Source of the DNA: Actinomycetota bacterium
GTDB taxonomy: Bacteria; Actinomycetota; Actinomycetes; JACCUZ01
Direction of reading: 5' to 3'
NCBI GenBank assembly: GCA_030841025.1
Contig: JAVEDJ010000179.1
Span: 1 to 35,584 of the forward strand
DNA length: 35,584 nt
Shown here: piece after piece, positions 7,358 to 16,998 of the stretch
Layout: every line of letters starts with the position of its first letter
Position numbering within the stretch: position 1 is the stretch's first letter
The notes under the pieces: model-generated
What the model was told of the DNA's origin: nothing
Seen by the model: only the letters and a program-made list of their open reading frames with translations
The model's database searches: none
Position numbers and translations under genes: made by a program

Positions 7358-10300
7358 TCACTGCGCCGACCGGGTGACCGAGAAGGCCAGGCCGAGCCCC
7401 TCGTCCCTCGTCACGCCGCCGTCCGCGCCGTCCAGCACCGCCGCGTCGACCCGGTCGACCGACACCGCGAGCACCTCGTCGGCGATGCTCGCCTGGTGCT
7501 CCTCGAGTGCGGACGCCGTCTCGCCGTCGGCTGCCCACACCAGCGTGACGCGGTCGGTGACGTCGAAGCCGGAGGCCTTGCGCGCCTCCTGCACCAGCCG
7601 CACGACCTCGCGGGCCAGGCCGGCCCGGCGCAGCTCCGGGGTGATCGTCAGGTCGAGGGCCACCGTGAGACCCGGCTCGCTGGCCACCGCCCAGCCCTCG
7701 CGGGGGGTCGCTGTCACCGTGAAGTCGTCGGCCTGCAGCGGCACCGGCGCACCGTCGAGCTGCACCGACTGGCTCTCGAGCAGCTCGTCGATGTCCGCGC
7801 GCACGATGGCCTCGGCCACCCGGGGGGTGTCCTTGCCCCACCGCTTGCCCAGCTCCCGGTAGTTGGCCTTGGCGGACCGGTCGATGACGTGGACGACCTC
7901 GTTGAGCACGGCCTCGCCCTGGACGTTCAGCTCGTCACGAGCGATGGCGCGGACGTCCTCGGGCAGCTCGTGCCATGCGTTGTTGAAGACCACGAGGTCC
8001 TGCAGCGGCTGGCGGCCGCGCACCTTGGACTCGGCGCGAGCGGCGCGGCCCAGCTCGACAACGCGCCGCACCAGGGCGACCTGGCGGGACAGCTCGTCGT
8101 CGACCAGGTCCGCGGCCACCTCGGGCCAGCCCGCCAGGTGGACCGAGTCGGGCTGCTCCGGGCTGACCGGCCGTACGACGTCCTGCCACACCCGCTCGGT
8201 GACGAACGGCACGATGGGGGCCATCAGGAGGGTGAGCGTCTGCAGGCACTCGTGCAGCGTCGCGAGGGCGGCCGGGTCGCCTTCCCAGAACCGTCGCCGC
8301 GAGCGGCGTACGTACCAGTTGGACAGGTCGTCGACGTATGCCGCCAGCAACCGCCCCACCCGCTGCGTGTCGAACGCCTCGTAGGCCGACGTGACGTCGG
8401 CCACCAGGCCGTTCAGCTCGGACAGCGCCCACCGGTCCAGCAGCGCCCGGTCGGCGACCGGCGGTGCGGTGGCCTCGCCCGGCGCCCAGTCGTTGGCGCC
8501 GGCGTACAGCGTGAGGAAGGAGGCGGTGTTCCAGTAGGTCAGCAGGGTCTTGCGGACGATCTCCTGCAGGGCGGTGTGCCCGACGCGGCGCATCTGCCAC
8601 GGCGAGCCGCTGGCCGCCATGAACCAGCGCAGGGAGTCGGCGCCGTGCTGCTCCATGAGCGGGATCGGCTCGAGGATGTTGCCGAGGTGCTTGCTCATCT
8701 TGCGGCCGTCCTCGGCCAGGATGTGGCCCAGGCAGACGACGTTCTCGTACGACGACCGGCCGTGCACGATCGTGTTGACGGCCATCAACGTGTAGAACCA
8801 GCCCCGCGTCTGGTCGATCGCCTCGGAGATGAACTGCGCCGGGAAGGCCCGCTCGAACTGCTCGACGCTGCCCGGAGCGTGGGGGTAGCCCCACTGGGCG
8901 AACGGCATGGAGCCGGAGTCGTACCAGCCGTCGATGACCTCCGGCACCCGCCGGAAGGTGCCCGGCACGCCGGGCTTGGTGAAGGTGATGTCGTCGACGA
9001 AGGGCCGGTGCGGGTCGGTGCCGGTCAGGTCACGCCCGGCCAGCTCGCCGAGCTCGGTGAGCGACCCGACGGCCACCAGTTGCGAGGGGTCCTCGTCGTT
9101 GACCCAGATGGGCAGCGGCGTACCCCAGTAGCGCGAGCGCGACAGCGCCCAGTCGATGTTGTTGTGCAGCCAGTCGCCGTAGCGTCCCCACTTGATGTTC
9201 TCGGGCACCCAGTTGGTCTTCTCGTTCTCGGCCAGCAGGGCGTCCTTGACCTGGGTCGTGCGGATGTACCACGACGGCTGCGCGTAGTAGAGCAGCGCCG
9301 TGTGGCAGCGCCAGCAGTGCGGATAGGCGTGCTCGTAGGGCACGTTGCGGAACAGCAGCCCGCGCTGGTCGAGGTCGTGCACCAGGTGCTTGTCGGCGGC
9401 CTTGAAGAACGTGCCGCCGACCAGCCGAACGCTGTCGGCGAAGTGCCCGTCCGGGCGCACGGGGTTGACGACCGGCAGCCCGTAGGCCCGGCCCACGGCG
9501 AGGTCCTCGGCGCCGAACGCCGGTGCCTGGTGCACGAGTCCGGTGCCGTCCTCGGTGGTGACGTAGTCGGCCAAGACGACGAAGTGCCCCGGCTCGCCGC
9601 GCGGCCAGTCGACCAGCTCGAAGGGACGCTCGTAGGCCCAGTGCTCCATGTCGGATCCGGGGAACCGGTCCGCGACGGTCCAGCCCTCGCCGAGCGCCTG
9701 CTCGACCAGCGCCTCGGCGACCACCAGCGTCTCCTCGCCGTTGGTTGCGGTCACGTAGGTCACGTCGGGGCGGACGGCCACCGCGGTGTTGGACACCAGC
9801 GTCCAGGGCGTGGTCGTCCAGACGAGCAGCGCGGCGTTCCCGGCGTACGGCCCACCGGTCAGCGCGAAGCGCACGTAGACCGAGGGGTCGACCACCGTCT
9901 CGTAGCCCTGCGCGAGCTCGTGGTCGGACAGCCCGGTGCCGCAGCGCGGGCAGTAGGGGGCGACGCGGTGGTCCTGGACCAGCAGCCCCTGGTCGAAGAT
10001 CTGCTTGAGGGACCACCAGACGCTCTCGACGTACGACGGGTCCATCGTGCGGTAGGCCTGGGACATGTCGACCCAGTAGGCCATCCGCTCGGTCATCGCC
10101 TCGAACTCGCCGACATGGCGTTCCACGGACTCGCGACACCGGGCGTTGAACTCGGCGACGCCGTAGGCCTCGATGTCGCCCTTGCCGCTGAAGCCGAGCT
10201 CCTTCTCGACGGCGATCTCCACCGGCAGCCCGTGGCAGTCCCAGCCCGCCTTGCGCACGACGTAGCGGCCCTGCATCGTCCGGAACCGGGGAAAGACGTC

Positions 10301-10534
10301 CTTGAAGACCCGTGCCTCGACGTGGTGGACGCCCGGGGTGCCGTTGGCGGTGGGCGGGCCCTCGTAGAAGGTCCACGGCTCGTTGCCCTCGGTCCGGGCC
10401 AGGCTCCGGGCGAAGGTGTCGTTCTCGCGCCAGAACGCGAGGATGTCGCGCTCCATCGCCGGCAGGTCGACCTGCGGCGGCACCGTCGTGTACCGGGCGT
10501 GGTCCGGGTGCGGCGGCCGCTCTTGCTCTGACAC
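7358..10534 (-). CDS. ileS: isoleucyl-tRNA synthetase, type 2, with GxHH in place of HIGH
   Basis: Charges tRNA-Ile and edits Val-tRNA-Ile. The start is GTG 10534, preceded by GAAGGAG 4 bases away; the ORF-track extension to 10657 runs into the T-box leader and is rejected, giving 1058 aa. The class I signature reads PPTANGTPGVHHVEA, so the HIGH site is GVHH (about residues 68-71). KMSKH lies near residue 610. The CP1 editing domain is recognisable by HQAPAFGAEDL. The C-terminal anticodon-binding domain begins after SYEAFDTQRVGRLL. The whole protein resembles the eukaryote-like IleRS2 of Streptomyces. Expression should be controlled by the translational T-box leader upstream. IleRS2 is generally linked with mupirocin tolerance; resistance here is inference only. 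Confidence 0.97.
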   Translation of the reverse strand: MSEQERPPHPDHARYTTVPPQVDLPAMERDILAFWRENDTFARSLARTEGNEPWTFYEGPPTANGTPGVHHVEARVFKDVFPRFRTMQGRYVVRKAGWDCHGLPVEIAVEKELGFSGKGDIEAYGVAEFNARCRESVERHVGEFEAMTERMAYWVDMSQAYRTMDPSYVESVWWSLKQIFDQGLLVQDHRVAPYCPRCGTGLSDHELAQGYETVVDPSVYVRFALTGGPYAGNAALLVWTTTPWTLVSNTAVAVRPDVTYVTATNGEETLVVAEALVEQALGEGWTVADRFPGSDMEHWAYERPFELVDWPRGEPGHFVVLADYVTTEDGTGLVHQAPAFGAEDLAVGRAYGLPVVNPVRPDGHFADSVRLVGGTFFKAADKHLVHDLDQRGLLFRNVPYEHAYPHCWRCHTALLYYAQPSWYIRTTQVKDALLAENEKTNWVPENIKWGRYGDWLHNNIDWALSRSRYWGTPLPIWVNDEDPSQLVAVGSLTELGELAGRDLTGTDPHRPFVDDITFTKPGVPGTFRRVPEVIDGWYDSGSMPFAQWGYPHAPGSVEQFERAFPAQFISEAIDQTRGWFYTLMAVNTIVHGRSSYENVVCLGHILAEDGRKMSKHLGNILEPIPLMEQHGADSLRWFMAASGSPWQMRRVGHTALQEIVRKTLLTYWNTASFLTLYAGANDWAPGEATAPPVADRALLDRWALSELNGLVADVTSAYEAFDTQRVGRLLAAYVDDLSNWYVRRSRRRFWEGDPAALATLHECLQTLTLLMAPIVPFVTERVWQDVVRPVSPEQPDSVHLAGWPEVAADLVDDELSRQVALVRRVVELGRAARAESKVRGRQPLQDLVVFNNAWHELPEDVRAIARDELNVQGEAVLNEVVHVIDRSAKANYRELGKRWGKDTPRVAEAIVRADIDELLESQSVQLDGAPVPLQADDFTVTATPREGWAVASEPGLTVALDLTITPELRRAGLAREVVRLVQEARKASGFDVTDRVTLVWAADGETASALEEHQASIADEVLAVSVDRVDAAVLDGADGGVTRDEGLGLAFSVTRSAQ

Positions 10535-10540
10535 GGTGCT

Positions 10541-10579
10541 CCTTCGTCGGTCTGGCTGTGACCAGCACTCCAACGAAGG
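10541..10579 (-). promoter_or_regulatory. Shine-Dalgarno-sequestering hairpin of the ileS leader
   Basis: On the minus strand CCTTCGTTGG (10579-10570) pairs with CCGACGAAGG (10550-10541) over ten positions with one G-U pair. The second arm contains the GAAGG of the ileS SD. Forming this hairpin would block ribosome entry, so it is the expected off-state of a translational T-box. Confidence 0.75.
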
Positions 10580-10591
10580 GACGAAGCAGGC

Positions 10592-10622
10592 GTACGACGG
10601 CGGGCCTGCCCGACCGTCGTAC
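10592..10622 (-). other. hairpin between T-box bulge and sequestrator
   Basis: GTACGACGG and CCGTCGTAC form a 9-bp stem enclosing GGGC/GCCC. It follows the conserved T-box sequence directly and is probably part of the leader fold. No U-tract follows, so it is not a classical intrinsic terminator. Confidence 0.6.
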
Positions 10623-10859
10623 CGCGTGCCCCGCGGTACCACCCTCCTTGGCCCCACCCGGCGGACGCCGGGCGTAGCCCACTCGTTCGCGCCCTGCTGC
10701 CGGTTCTACTGGGCCGGGACTGGCCGTTCTTCCGGCGACTCCGAGGTGATGGCCTCATCGCTGCCGTGCCGGTGCGCCGTATGAGCCTAACGCGTCGATG
10801 GGATGGCCGCTTGGGCCGCATTGCGGGTGATCTGGGGGTGCCTGGCGCGGCGCGCCGGT

Positions 10860-10888
10860 TTGTCGGGCGGGGAAGGGCGACCTATCCT
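10860..10888 (+). promoter_or_regulatory. sigma-70-type promoter for the DksA/TraR-like gene
   Basis: TTGTCG (10860-10865) and TATCCT (10883-10888) are spaced by exactly 17 bp. The start site would be near 10895, leaving a leader of about 70 bases before ATG 10966. Confidence 0.6.
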
Positions 10889-10965
10889 GCGGCTCACATT
10901 GTGACCTTGGTCGCCCAGCCCACAGGGGCCGCCGGGTCCTCGCCCACGCAAGGGGGCTCGGGAAG

Positions 10966-12059
<1,094 letters not shown>

Positions 12060-12063
<4 letters not shown>

Positions 12064-12611
12064 GCGAGTCAGACCGCGCACGGCGCCCCCGGCTGCCGCT
12101 GCTGCTGGCCGTGGCCGGTGCCGTGCTGGCGCTGGACATCGGCTCCAAGCACCTCGTGGTCGACCGGCTCTCGGGCCGCGACCCGATCGAGGTCATCGAC
12201 GGCCTGCTCACGCTGCGCCTGGTGCGCAACCCAGGCGCCGCGTTCGGTCTGGCCTCCGGCCTGACCGTCGTCCTGACCGTGGTGGCGGTCGTCGTGGTCG
12301 TCGTCATCCTGCGTGCCGCGCGCCGGCTGCGCAGCACCGGCTGGGCGGTGGCGCTGGGTCTGGTGCTCGGCGGCGCCGTGGGCAACCTGGTGGATCGCGT
12401 GTTCCGCGACCCGGCCCCGTTGCGCGGCCGGGTCATCGACTTCATCGCGCTGCCGCACTGGCCGGTGTTCAACCTCGCCGACTCGGCCATCGTGAGCGGG
12501 GGAGCGCTGCTCGTGCTGCTGTCCCTGCGCGGTGTGCAGTACGACGGGCGGCGTGCGGGCGACCCCGGGCCGCAGGACCCTGATCACACCCCGGCCGGCC
12601 CAGCCAGCTGA
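12060..12611 (+). CDS. lspA: lipoprotein signal peptidase, apparent CTG start
   Basis: Integral membrane aspartic protease that cleaves prolipoprotein signal peptides after lipidation. From CTG 12060 the product is 183 aa with four hydrophobic helices ([65 protein letters not shown]). The family motifs are [18 protein letters not shown] with catalytic D112, and FNLADSAI with catalytic D141. I chose CTG because GAGGAG lies 5 bases upstream and the codon overlaps the preceding stop as CTGA, mirroring the usual ATGA/GTGA. The ORF-track GTG at 12027 would be 11 aa longer and lacks a clear SD. The family call is certain; the start codon is an inference. Confidence 0.93.
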
Positions 12612-12716
12612 CCTGCCGCCCGCGAGGTCAGGTCAACTCGTCCGAACCCCCGTGCCCGCGGCTGCGTCCTTGCCTCCGTGGTGATCAACCCAGGCACCGG
12701 CGGGCCGTACCCCAAT

Positions 12717-12745
12717 GTGACGAACAGATCTCACTCCGCTACGCT
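12717..12745 (+). promoter_or_regulatory. promoter before the glycosylphosphotransferase gene
   Basis: GTGACG (12717-12722) and TACGCT (12740-12745) are spaced by 17 bp. The predicted start is near 12752, 66 bases before ATG 12818. The rest of the 206-base gap after lspA shows nothing else recognisable. Confidence 0.55.
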
Positions 12746-12817
12746 GCTGACGCCCCGTGGTCGAACCTTCCTACTCACCTGCGTTCAGACCGACCGCAAC
12801 GAGGGAGGGGGACAGGG

Positions 12818-14332
12818 ATGACGGTTGCGCCCGAGCGGGCACGCCGATCCGGCGTCGCGACAGCGCTGCGCCCCGACCTCGCGGTTGCCACCCGCGGCGT
12901 ACGCACCACGGCCTGGCTGCCCAGGCTGGCCCGCCGCCTGTCCGTCCTCGACTTCGTGCTGGTCACGGTGGCCATCAGCACCTCCGCGGTCGCGCGCTTC
13001 GGGCTCGACTTTCCGATGGCTCAGGTCACGGGCACGCTCGACGTCCTGCCGGTGACGTCCTACCTCGCCCTGTGCAGTGCACTGATCGCGGCCTGGCTGG
13101 TCCTGCTCTACGTCGCGCGCACCTACGACGCCCGCGTCATCGGGGTCGGGGCCGACGAGTACAAGCGCGTGGTGCGCAGCAGCCTCTGGCTGTGGGGCAC
13201 CGTCGCCATCGTGTGTTACCTGGGCCGCATCGAGGTGGCCCGCACCTTCTTCGCGCTCGCCTTCCCGCTGGGCATGCTCCTGCTGCTGCTTGGCCGCTGG
13301 GGGGCGCGCAAGGCGCTGCACCGGGCCCGGCTGCACTCGCAGGACTGGTCGCACCGGGTGCTCGTCGTCGGCGGCACCAAGGAGGTCGACGAGCTGGTCG
13401 CGGAGTTCGCGCGCGAGCCGTACGCCGGGCTGCACGTCGTGGGCGCCTGCGTCCCCGGTGAGTACGACGGCGCCGTCCCCTGCGTCCCCGTGGTCGGCAG
13501 CCTGACCACCGTGGTCGAGGCCGTGGCCCACACCGGAGCCGACACCGTCGCGGTGACCGCCTCCCACGGCGTGACCAGCAGCGTGCTCAAGCGACTCGGC
13601 TGGGAGCTCGAGGACGCGGGCGTCGACATCGTCGTGGCGCCCGCGCTGACCGACGTGGCCGGTCCGCGCGTGCACGTCCGCCCCGTCTCGGGCCTCTCGC
13701 TGCTCTACGTCGAGCAGCCGGAGTTCTCCGGCCCCAGCCGCTTCGTCAAGGAGGTCTTCGACCGCCTCGCCGCGGGTGTCGGCCTGCTCCTGACCCTGCC
13801 GCTCTTCCTGCTCATCGCCGTGATGATCAAGGCGACCAGCCCAGGGCCGGTCATCTTCCGCCAGGTGCGGGTCGGTCGCGAGGGCAAGAGCTTCACCGTC
13901 TACAAGTTCCGCTCGATGGTCGCCGACGCCGAGGACCGCCTGCACAGCCTGCGGGCGATCAACGACAGCGACGGCGCGCTGTTCAAGCTGCGCCAGGACC
14001 CGCGGATCACCAGCGTGGGCCGCTGGCTACGGCGCTGCAGCCTCGACGAGCTGCCTCAGCTGGTCAACGTGCTCCGCGGCGAGATGAGCCTGGTCGGCCC
14101 GCGCCCGGCGCTGCCGAGCGAGACCGAGGAGTACGGCCGGTCGGTGCGCCGCCGGCTGCTCGTCAAGCCCGGCATCACCGGCCTGTGGCAGGTGAGCGGC
14201 CGCTCCGACCTCTCCTGGGAGGACAGCGTCCGGCTCGACCTGTACTACGTCGAGAACTGGTCGTTCACGGGAGACATCCAGATCCTCTGGAAGACGGTCT
14301 ACGCCGTGACCACCAGCCGCGGTGCCTACTGA
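12818..14332 (+). CDS. exopolysaccharide polyprenyl glycosylphosphotransferase (WbaP/WcaJ type)
   Basis: Transfers a sugar-1-phosphate from a nucleotide sugar to undecaprenyl phosphate at the inner membrane face, starting exopolysaccharide or glycan-repeat synthesis. The 504-aa protein has four N-terminal membrane helices (about residues 40-165), a Rossmann/CoA-binding-like middle domain (VLVVGGTKEVDELVAEF, about 185-300), a re-entrant or fifth helix (GVGLLLTLPLFLLIAVMIKA, about 325-345) and the bacterial sugar transferase domain. Hallmarks are VIFRQVRVGREGKSFTVYKFRSM, the catalytic DE in SLDELPQLVNVL, MSLVGPRPALP and KPGITGLWQVSGRSDLSW. ATG 12818 has GGAGGGGG upstream. No glycosyltransferase cluster is next to it, so the sugar and product are unknown. 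Confidence 0.93.
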   Translation: MTVAPERARRSGVATALRPDLAVATRGVRTTAWLPRLARRLSVLDFVLVTVAISTSAVARFGLDFPMAQVTGTLDVLPVTSYLALCSALIAAWLVLLYVARTYDARVIGVGADEYKRVVRSSLWLWGTVAIVCYLGRIEVARTFFALAFPLGMLLLLLGRWGARKALHRARLHSQDWSHRVLVVGGTKEVDELVAEFAREPYAGLHVVGACVPGEYDGAVPCVPVVGSLTTVVEAVAHTGADTVAVTASHGVTSSVLKRLGWELEDAGVDIVVAPALTDVAGPRVHVRPVSGLSLLYVEQPEFSGPSRFVKEVFDRLAAGVGLLLTLPLFLLIAVMIKATSPGPVIFRQVRVGREGKSFTVYKFRSMVADAEDRLHSLRAINDSDGALFKLRQDPRITSVGRWLRRCSLDELPQLVNVLRGEMSLVGPRPALPSETEEYGRSVRRRLLVKPGITGLWQVSGRSDLSWEDSVRLDLYYVENWSFTGDIQILWKTVYAVTTSRGAY

Positions 14333-14381
14333 CCGGTGCTGACCGGCCCGACCGGTCGCGCAGCGGCCGCGCCCGGACCGG

Positions 14382-14387
14382 CATACT
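14382..14387 (+). promoter_or_regulatory. -10 element for leaderless rluD
   Basis: CATACT lies exactly 6 nt before GTG 14394 and no SD is present, so transcription probably starts at the start codon. No good -35 is visible. Confidence 0.5.
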
Positions 14388-14393
14388 CGACAA

Positions 14394-15323
14394 GTGAGTG
14401 ACCACCGCACCCTGCCCGTCCCGGACGGCCTCGCCGGCGAGCGTCTCGACGCCGCCCTGGCCCGGCTCTTCGGCTTCTCCCGCACGAAGGCCGCCGAGCT
14501 GGTGGCCAGCGGTGCGGTGCTGCTCGACGGGGCGGAGGCGGCCAAGTCCGACCGGGTGAGCGCCGGCGCCTGGCTCGAGGTCGACCTTCCCGCGGCCCGG
14601 GCGGCGCCGCAGATCGTGGCCGAGCCCGTGCCCGGCATGCGGGTGCTGCACGACGACGACCACATCGTCGTCGTCGACAAGCCGGTCGGTGTCGCGGCGC
14701 ACCCGAGTCCCGGCTGGACCGGTACGACCGTCGTGGGCGGCCTCGCCGCGGCCGGGTTCCGCGTCTCCACCAGCGGAGCCGCCGAGCGCCAAGGCGTCGT
14801 GCACCGCCTGGACGTCGGCACCAGCGGCGTGATGGTCGTGGCGAAGTCCGAGCGTGCCTACACCGTGCTCAAGCGGGCCTTCAAGGAGCGGACGGTCGAC
14901 AAGATCTACCACGCCATGGTGCAGGGCCATCCCGACCCGCTGCGGGGGACCGTCGACGCCCCGATCGACCGGCATCCCACCGCCGACTGGAAGTGGGCCG
15001 TGGTCGCCGACGGCAAGCCCAGCGTGACCCACTACGACACGTTGGAGGCGCACCGGGCGGCCAGCCTGCTCGAGGTCCGCCTGGAGACCGGCCGCACCCA
15101 TCAGATCCGGGTGCACATGGCCGCGCTGCACCATCCCTGCGTCGGCGACCTGACCTATGGCGCCGACCCGAGCCTCGCCGCCCGCCTCGGCCTGACCCGG
15201 CAGTGGCTGCACGCCGTACGGCTCGGGTTCGACCACCCCGACAGCGGCGAGCGTGTCGAGTTCACCAGCGGCTATCCGGAGGACCTCACCGGCGCGCTCC
15301 AGGCACTGCGGGGCCCGGCGTGA
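14394..15323 (+). CDS. rluD: RluA-family (RluD-like) 23S rRNA pseudouridine synthase
   Basis: Isomerises uridines in 23S rRNA, by family most likely in helix 69. The 309-aa protein has an S4 RNA-binding domain (about residues 10-65: [31 protein letters not shown]) and a catalytic domain with [15 protein letters not shown], whose D140 is the catalytic aspartate. Later motifs are [28 protein letters not shown] and the C-terminal H-P-L-like [11 protein letters not shown] 14394 is used without an SD (see the leaderless -10). Its usual lspA neighbour in actinobacteria is separated here by the glycosylphosphotransferase. The stop overlaps the next gene (GTGA). Confidence 0.93.
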   Translation: MSDHRTLPVPDGLAGERLDAALARLFGFSRTKAAELVASGAVLLDGAEAAKSDRVSAGAWLEVDLPAARAAPQIVAEPVPGMRVLHDDDHIVVVDKPVGVAAHPSPGWTGTTVVGGLAAAGFRVSTSGAAERQGVVHRLDVGTSGVMVVAKSERAYTVLKRAFKERTVDKIYHAMVQGHPDPLRGTVDAPIDRHPTADWKWAVVADGKPSVTHYDTLEAHRAASLLEVRLETGRTHQIRVHMAALHHPCVGDLTYGADPSLAARLGLTRQWLHAVRLGFDHPDSGERVEFTSGYPEDLTGALQALRGPA

Positions 15324-15781
15324 CCGACATCAGGCTGGCCGGGACGCCGGCGGAGGTCCTGCTCGCCTACGCCGTACGGATCGAGGTGTTCGTCGACGAA
15401 CAGGGTGTGCCGCGGGACCTCGAGATCGACGAGCTCGACGACTCGGCCGATCACTTCGTCGCGTACGACGACGCGGGGGTGCCCGTGGGTGCCGCGCGGC
15501 TGGTGGTGGAGCCGGCCGGCTTCGAGGGCGCCCCCTCGTCCACCGCTCCCGTCGGACATCTCGGGAGGCTGGCCGTGCTCGAGCCGGCGCGGGGGACCGG
15601 CCTTGGCGTGCAGCTCGTGCAGGCGATCGAGCGCCGCGCGGCCTCGCAGGGGCTCGACCTGATCGCCCTGTCGGCACAGACCCAGGCGCTGGGCTTCTAC
15701 CAGCGGCTCGGCTACGTCGCGCACGGACCGGAGTTCGACGACGCCGGTCTGCCGCACCGGTGGATGACCCGCCCCCTCTAG
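15320..15781 (+). CDS. ElaA-like GNAT family N-acetyltransferase
   Basis: A 153-aa single-domain acetyltransferase. The N-terminal [30 protein letters not shown] matches the ElaA/YjcF subgroup. The acetyl-CoA site is seen in [25 protein letters not shown], and [25 protein letters not shown] ends the fold. GTG 15320 overlaps the rluD stop, so the two are coupled. The ORF-track start at 14993 is rejected because it shadows rluD. The acceptor substrate is unknown. It is the last gene of this transcription unit. Confidence 0.9.
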   Translation: MTDIRLAGTPAEVLLAYAVRIEVFVDEQGVPRDLEIDELDDSADHFVAYDDAGVPVGAARLVVEPAGFEGAPSSTAPVGHLGRLAVLEPARGTGLGVQLVQAIERRAASQGLDLIALSAQTQALGFYQRLGYVAHGPEFDDAGLPHRWMTRPL

Positions 15782-15870
15782 GACCCGTGCGGCCATTGCG
15801 CGCGTTCCGCGCCGCTGACCGGCCCGAGTGGGGCAGCATCGGAGGCGTACCCGACCGGGGGAGCTTTTCC

Positions 15871-16971
15871 GTGCACCACCACCGCGCGCCGCTCGCTGCG
15901 GCCGTCTCCGCCGTGCTCGTGACGACGCTGCTCGCACTGGCCCCGGGCGCCAGGGCCGCCACGGCCGGCACCGAGCCGGTCGCCGGGCAGCGGCGAAGCG
16001 GTGGCGACATCTCCTGGCCCAACTGCCCGAAGGGCATGGGCATCGCGAGCCGGCGCAGCCAGGGCATGCCGCTGCCGCTGGGCTCGGCCTCGTTCGTCGT
16101 GGTCGGGCTGACCAACGGCCCCGGCTTCGTGCCCAATCCCTGCCTCGCCGACCAGGTCACCTGGGCCCGCAGCCGCGCCGTCTGGACGGCGGCCTACGCG
16201 ATGACGACGTACCCCACGTCCGCGCAACGCGCAGCCTTCGCCGCCAGCGGACCGTGGAGCGCCCTGACGGCGGCCGGGCAGCTGCGCAACGCCGGCTACC
16301 AGCAGGCCCTGTCCAACGTCGCCTCCATGCGCGCCACCGGCCTCGACGTGCCGCTGGTCTGGGTCGATGTCGAGCCCTACCCCACACATCCATGGCCGGC
16401 GAACCGGGCGCGCAACCGCGACGTCGTCCGCGGTGTCGTGCGCGGTTACGAGGACAGCGGCTACCGGGTCGGCTTCTATTCGTACGACGGCGGCTGGCGC
16501 GCCGTGGTCGGGGCGTGGCGGCAACCGGCGTACCCGACGTGGGTCCCCGTCGGCGGCGGTGCCGGTGGTTGGACGCGGGCGTCGCGGGCCTGCGGCGGCG
16601 CCAGCTTCTCCGGCGGGCCGGTGATGATGGCGCAATGGGTCGAGGGCGGGCGTGACCGCGACATCACCTGCGCCGCGCTGCACGGACGTGCCGCCGCGTG
16701 GCACCCGCTGACCAACCTGCTCGCCCGCCGCCTGCAGCTCGGGTCGCGCGGGACCGCCGTGATCCGGCTGCAGCGGGCGCTGGGCATGACGGGGCGTCAG
16801 GTGGACGGACGCTTCGGGGCACGTACCCGGCGGTGGCTGATCTCCTTCCAGAACCGCCACGGCCTGGCTCCCACCGGCATCACCGGGCAGGACACGTGGC
16901 GCGCGCTCGGCGCGGGGCAGCGGCTGCCGGAGCGGCCGTCACGGCTGGCCGAGGCTTTCCGGGCGTACTGA
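15871..16971 (+). CDS. secreted GH25/DUF1906-like protein with C-terminal peptidoglycan-binding domain
   Basis: A 366-aa exported protein, probably acting on the cell wall. GTG 15871 follows GGGGAG and gives a clean signal peptide (VHHHRAPLAAAVSAVLVTTLLALAPGARAA, cleavage near 30). The main domain (about residues 45-280) begins GGDISWPNCPKGMG. It has VPLVWVDVEPYP, which resembles the D-x-E active site of GH25 lysozymes and DUF1906 barrels, then GYRVGFYSYDGGW and GPVMMAQWVEGG. The C-terminal PG_binding_1 repeat (about 292-350) is LQLGSRGTAVIRLQRALG ... VDGRFGARTRRWLISFQNRHGL. Six or so cysteines suggest disulfides outside the cell. Catalysis is not proven. It converges on the protease gene with only 27 bases between. 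Confidence 0.8.
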   Translation: MHHHRAPLAAAVSAVLVTTLLALAPGARAATAGTEPVAGQRRSGGDISWPNCPKGMGIASRRSQGMPLPLGSASFVVVGLTNGPGFVPNPCLADQVTWARSRAVWTAAYAMTTYPTSAQRAAFAASGPWSALTAAGQLRNAGYQQALSNVASMRATGLDVPLVWVDVEPYPTHPWPANRARNRDVVRGVVRGYEDSGYRVGFYSYDGGWRAVVGAWRQPAYPTWVPVGGGAGGWTRASRACGGASFSGGPVMMAQWVEGGRDRDITCAALHGRAAAWHPLTNLLARRLQLGSRGTAVIRLQRALGMTGRQVDGRFGARTRRWLISFQNRHGLAPTGITGQDTWRALGAGQRLPERPSRLAEAFRAY

Positions 16972-16998
16972 CAGGGGCTTGCGGTGCCGGCCTGCCGG

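Larger units (their letters stand above)
10541..10777 (-). promoter_or_regulatory. T-box riboswitch (ultrashort stem I, Ile specifier AUC) controlling ileS
   Basis: The minus strand carries the T-box consensus AGGGTGGTACCGCGG exactly (10645-10631). About 100 bases upstream, GATGAGGCC-ATC-ACCTC (10759 to 10743) forms a tiny hairpin whose loop presents ATC (10750-10748), the isoleucine specifier codon. The text between includes GGAAGAACGG and AGTAGAACCGG, as I remember from actinobacterial ileS T-boxes. Uncharged tRNA-Ile should bind specifier and T-box and free the SD held by the hairpin at 10541-10579, raising ileS translation. A weak -10 candidate TAGGCT lies at 10789-10784. Together with the promoter at 10860, this accounts for the only gene-free stretch over 300 bases (10535-10965). 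Confidence 0.92.

Noticed and set aside
7337-10531. 1064-aa plus-strand ORF opposite ileS
   Set aside because: It is a GC-rich antisense shadow of a certain gene, with composition rich in Arg/Gly/His/Val and no recognisable domain; the ileS frame explains the codon bias.
14341-14357. terminator GACCGG/CCGGTC after the glycosylphosphotransferase
   Set aside because: Only a 6-bp stem in a stretch full of ACCGG strings; not distinguishable from background.
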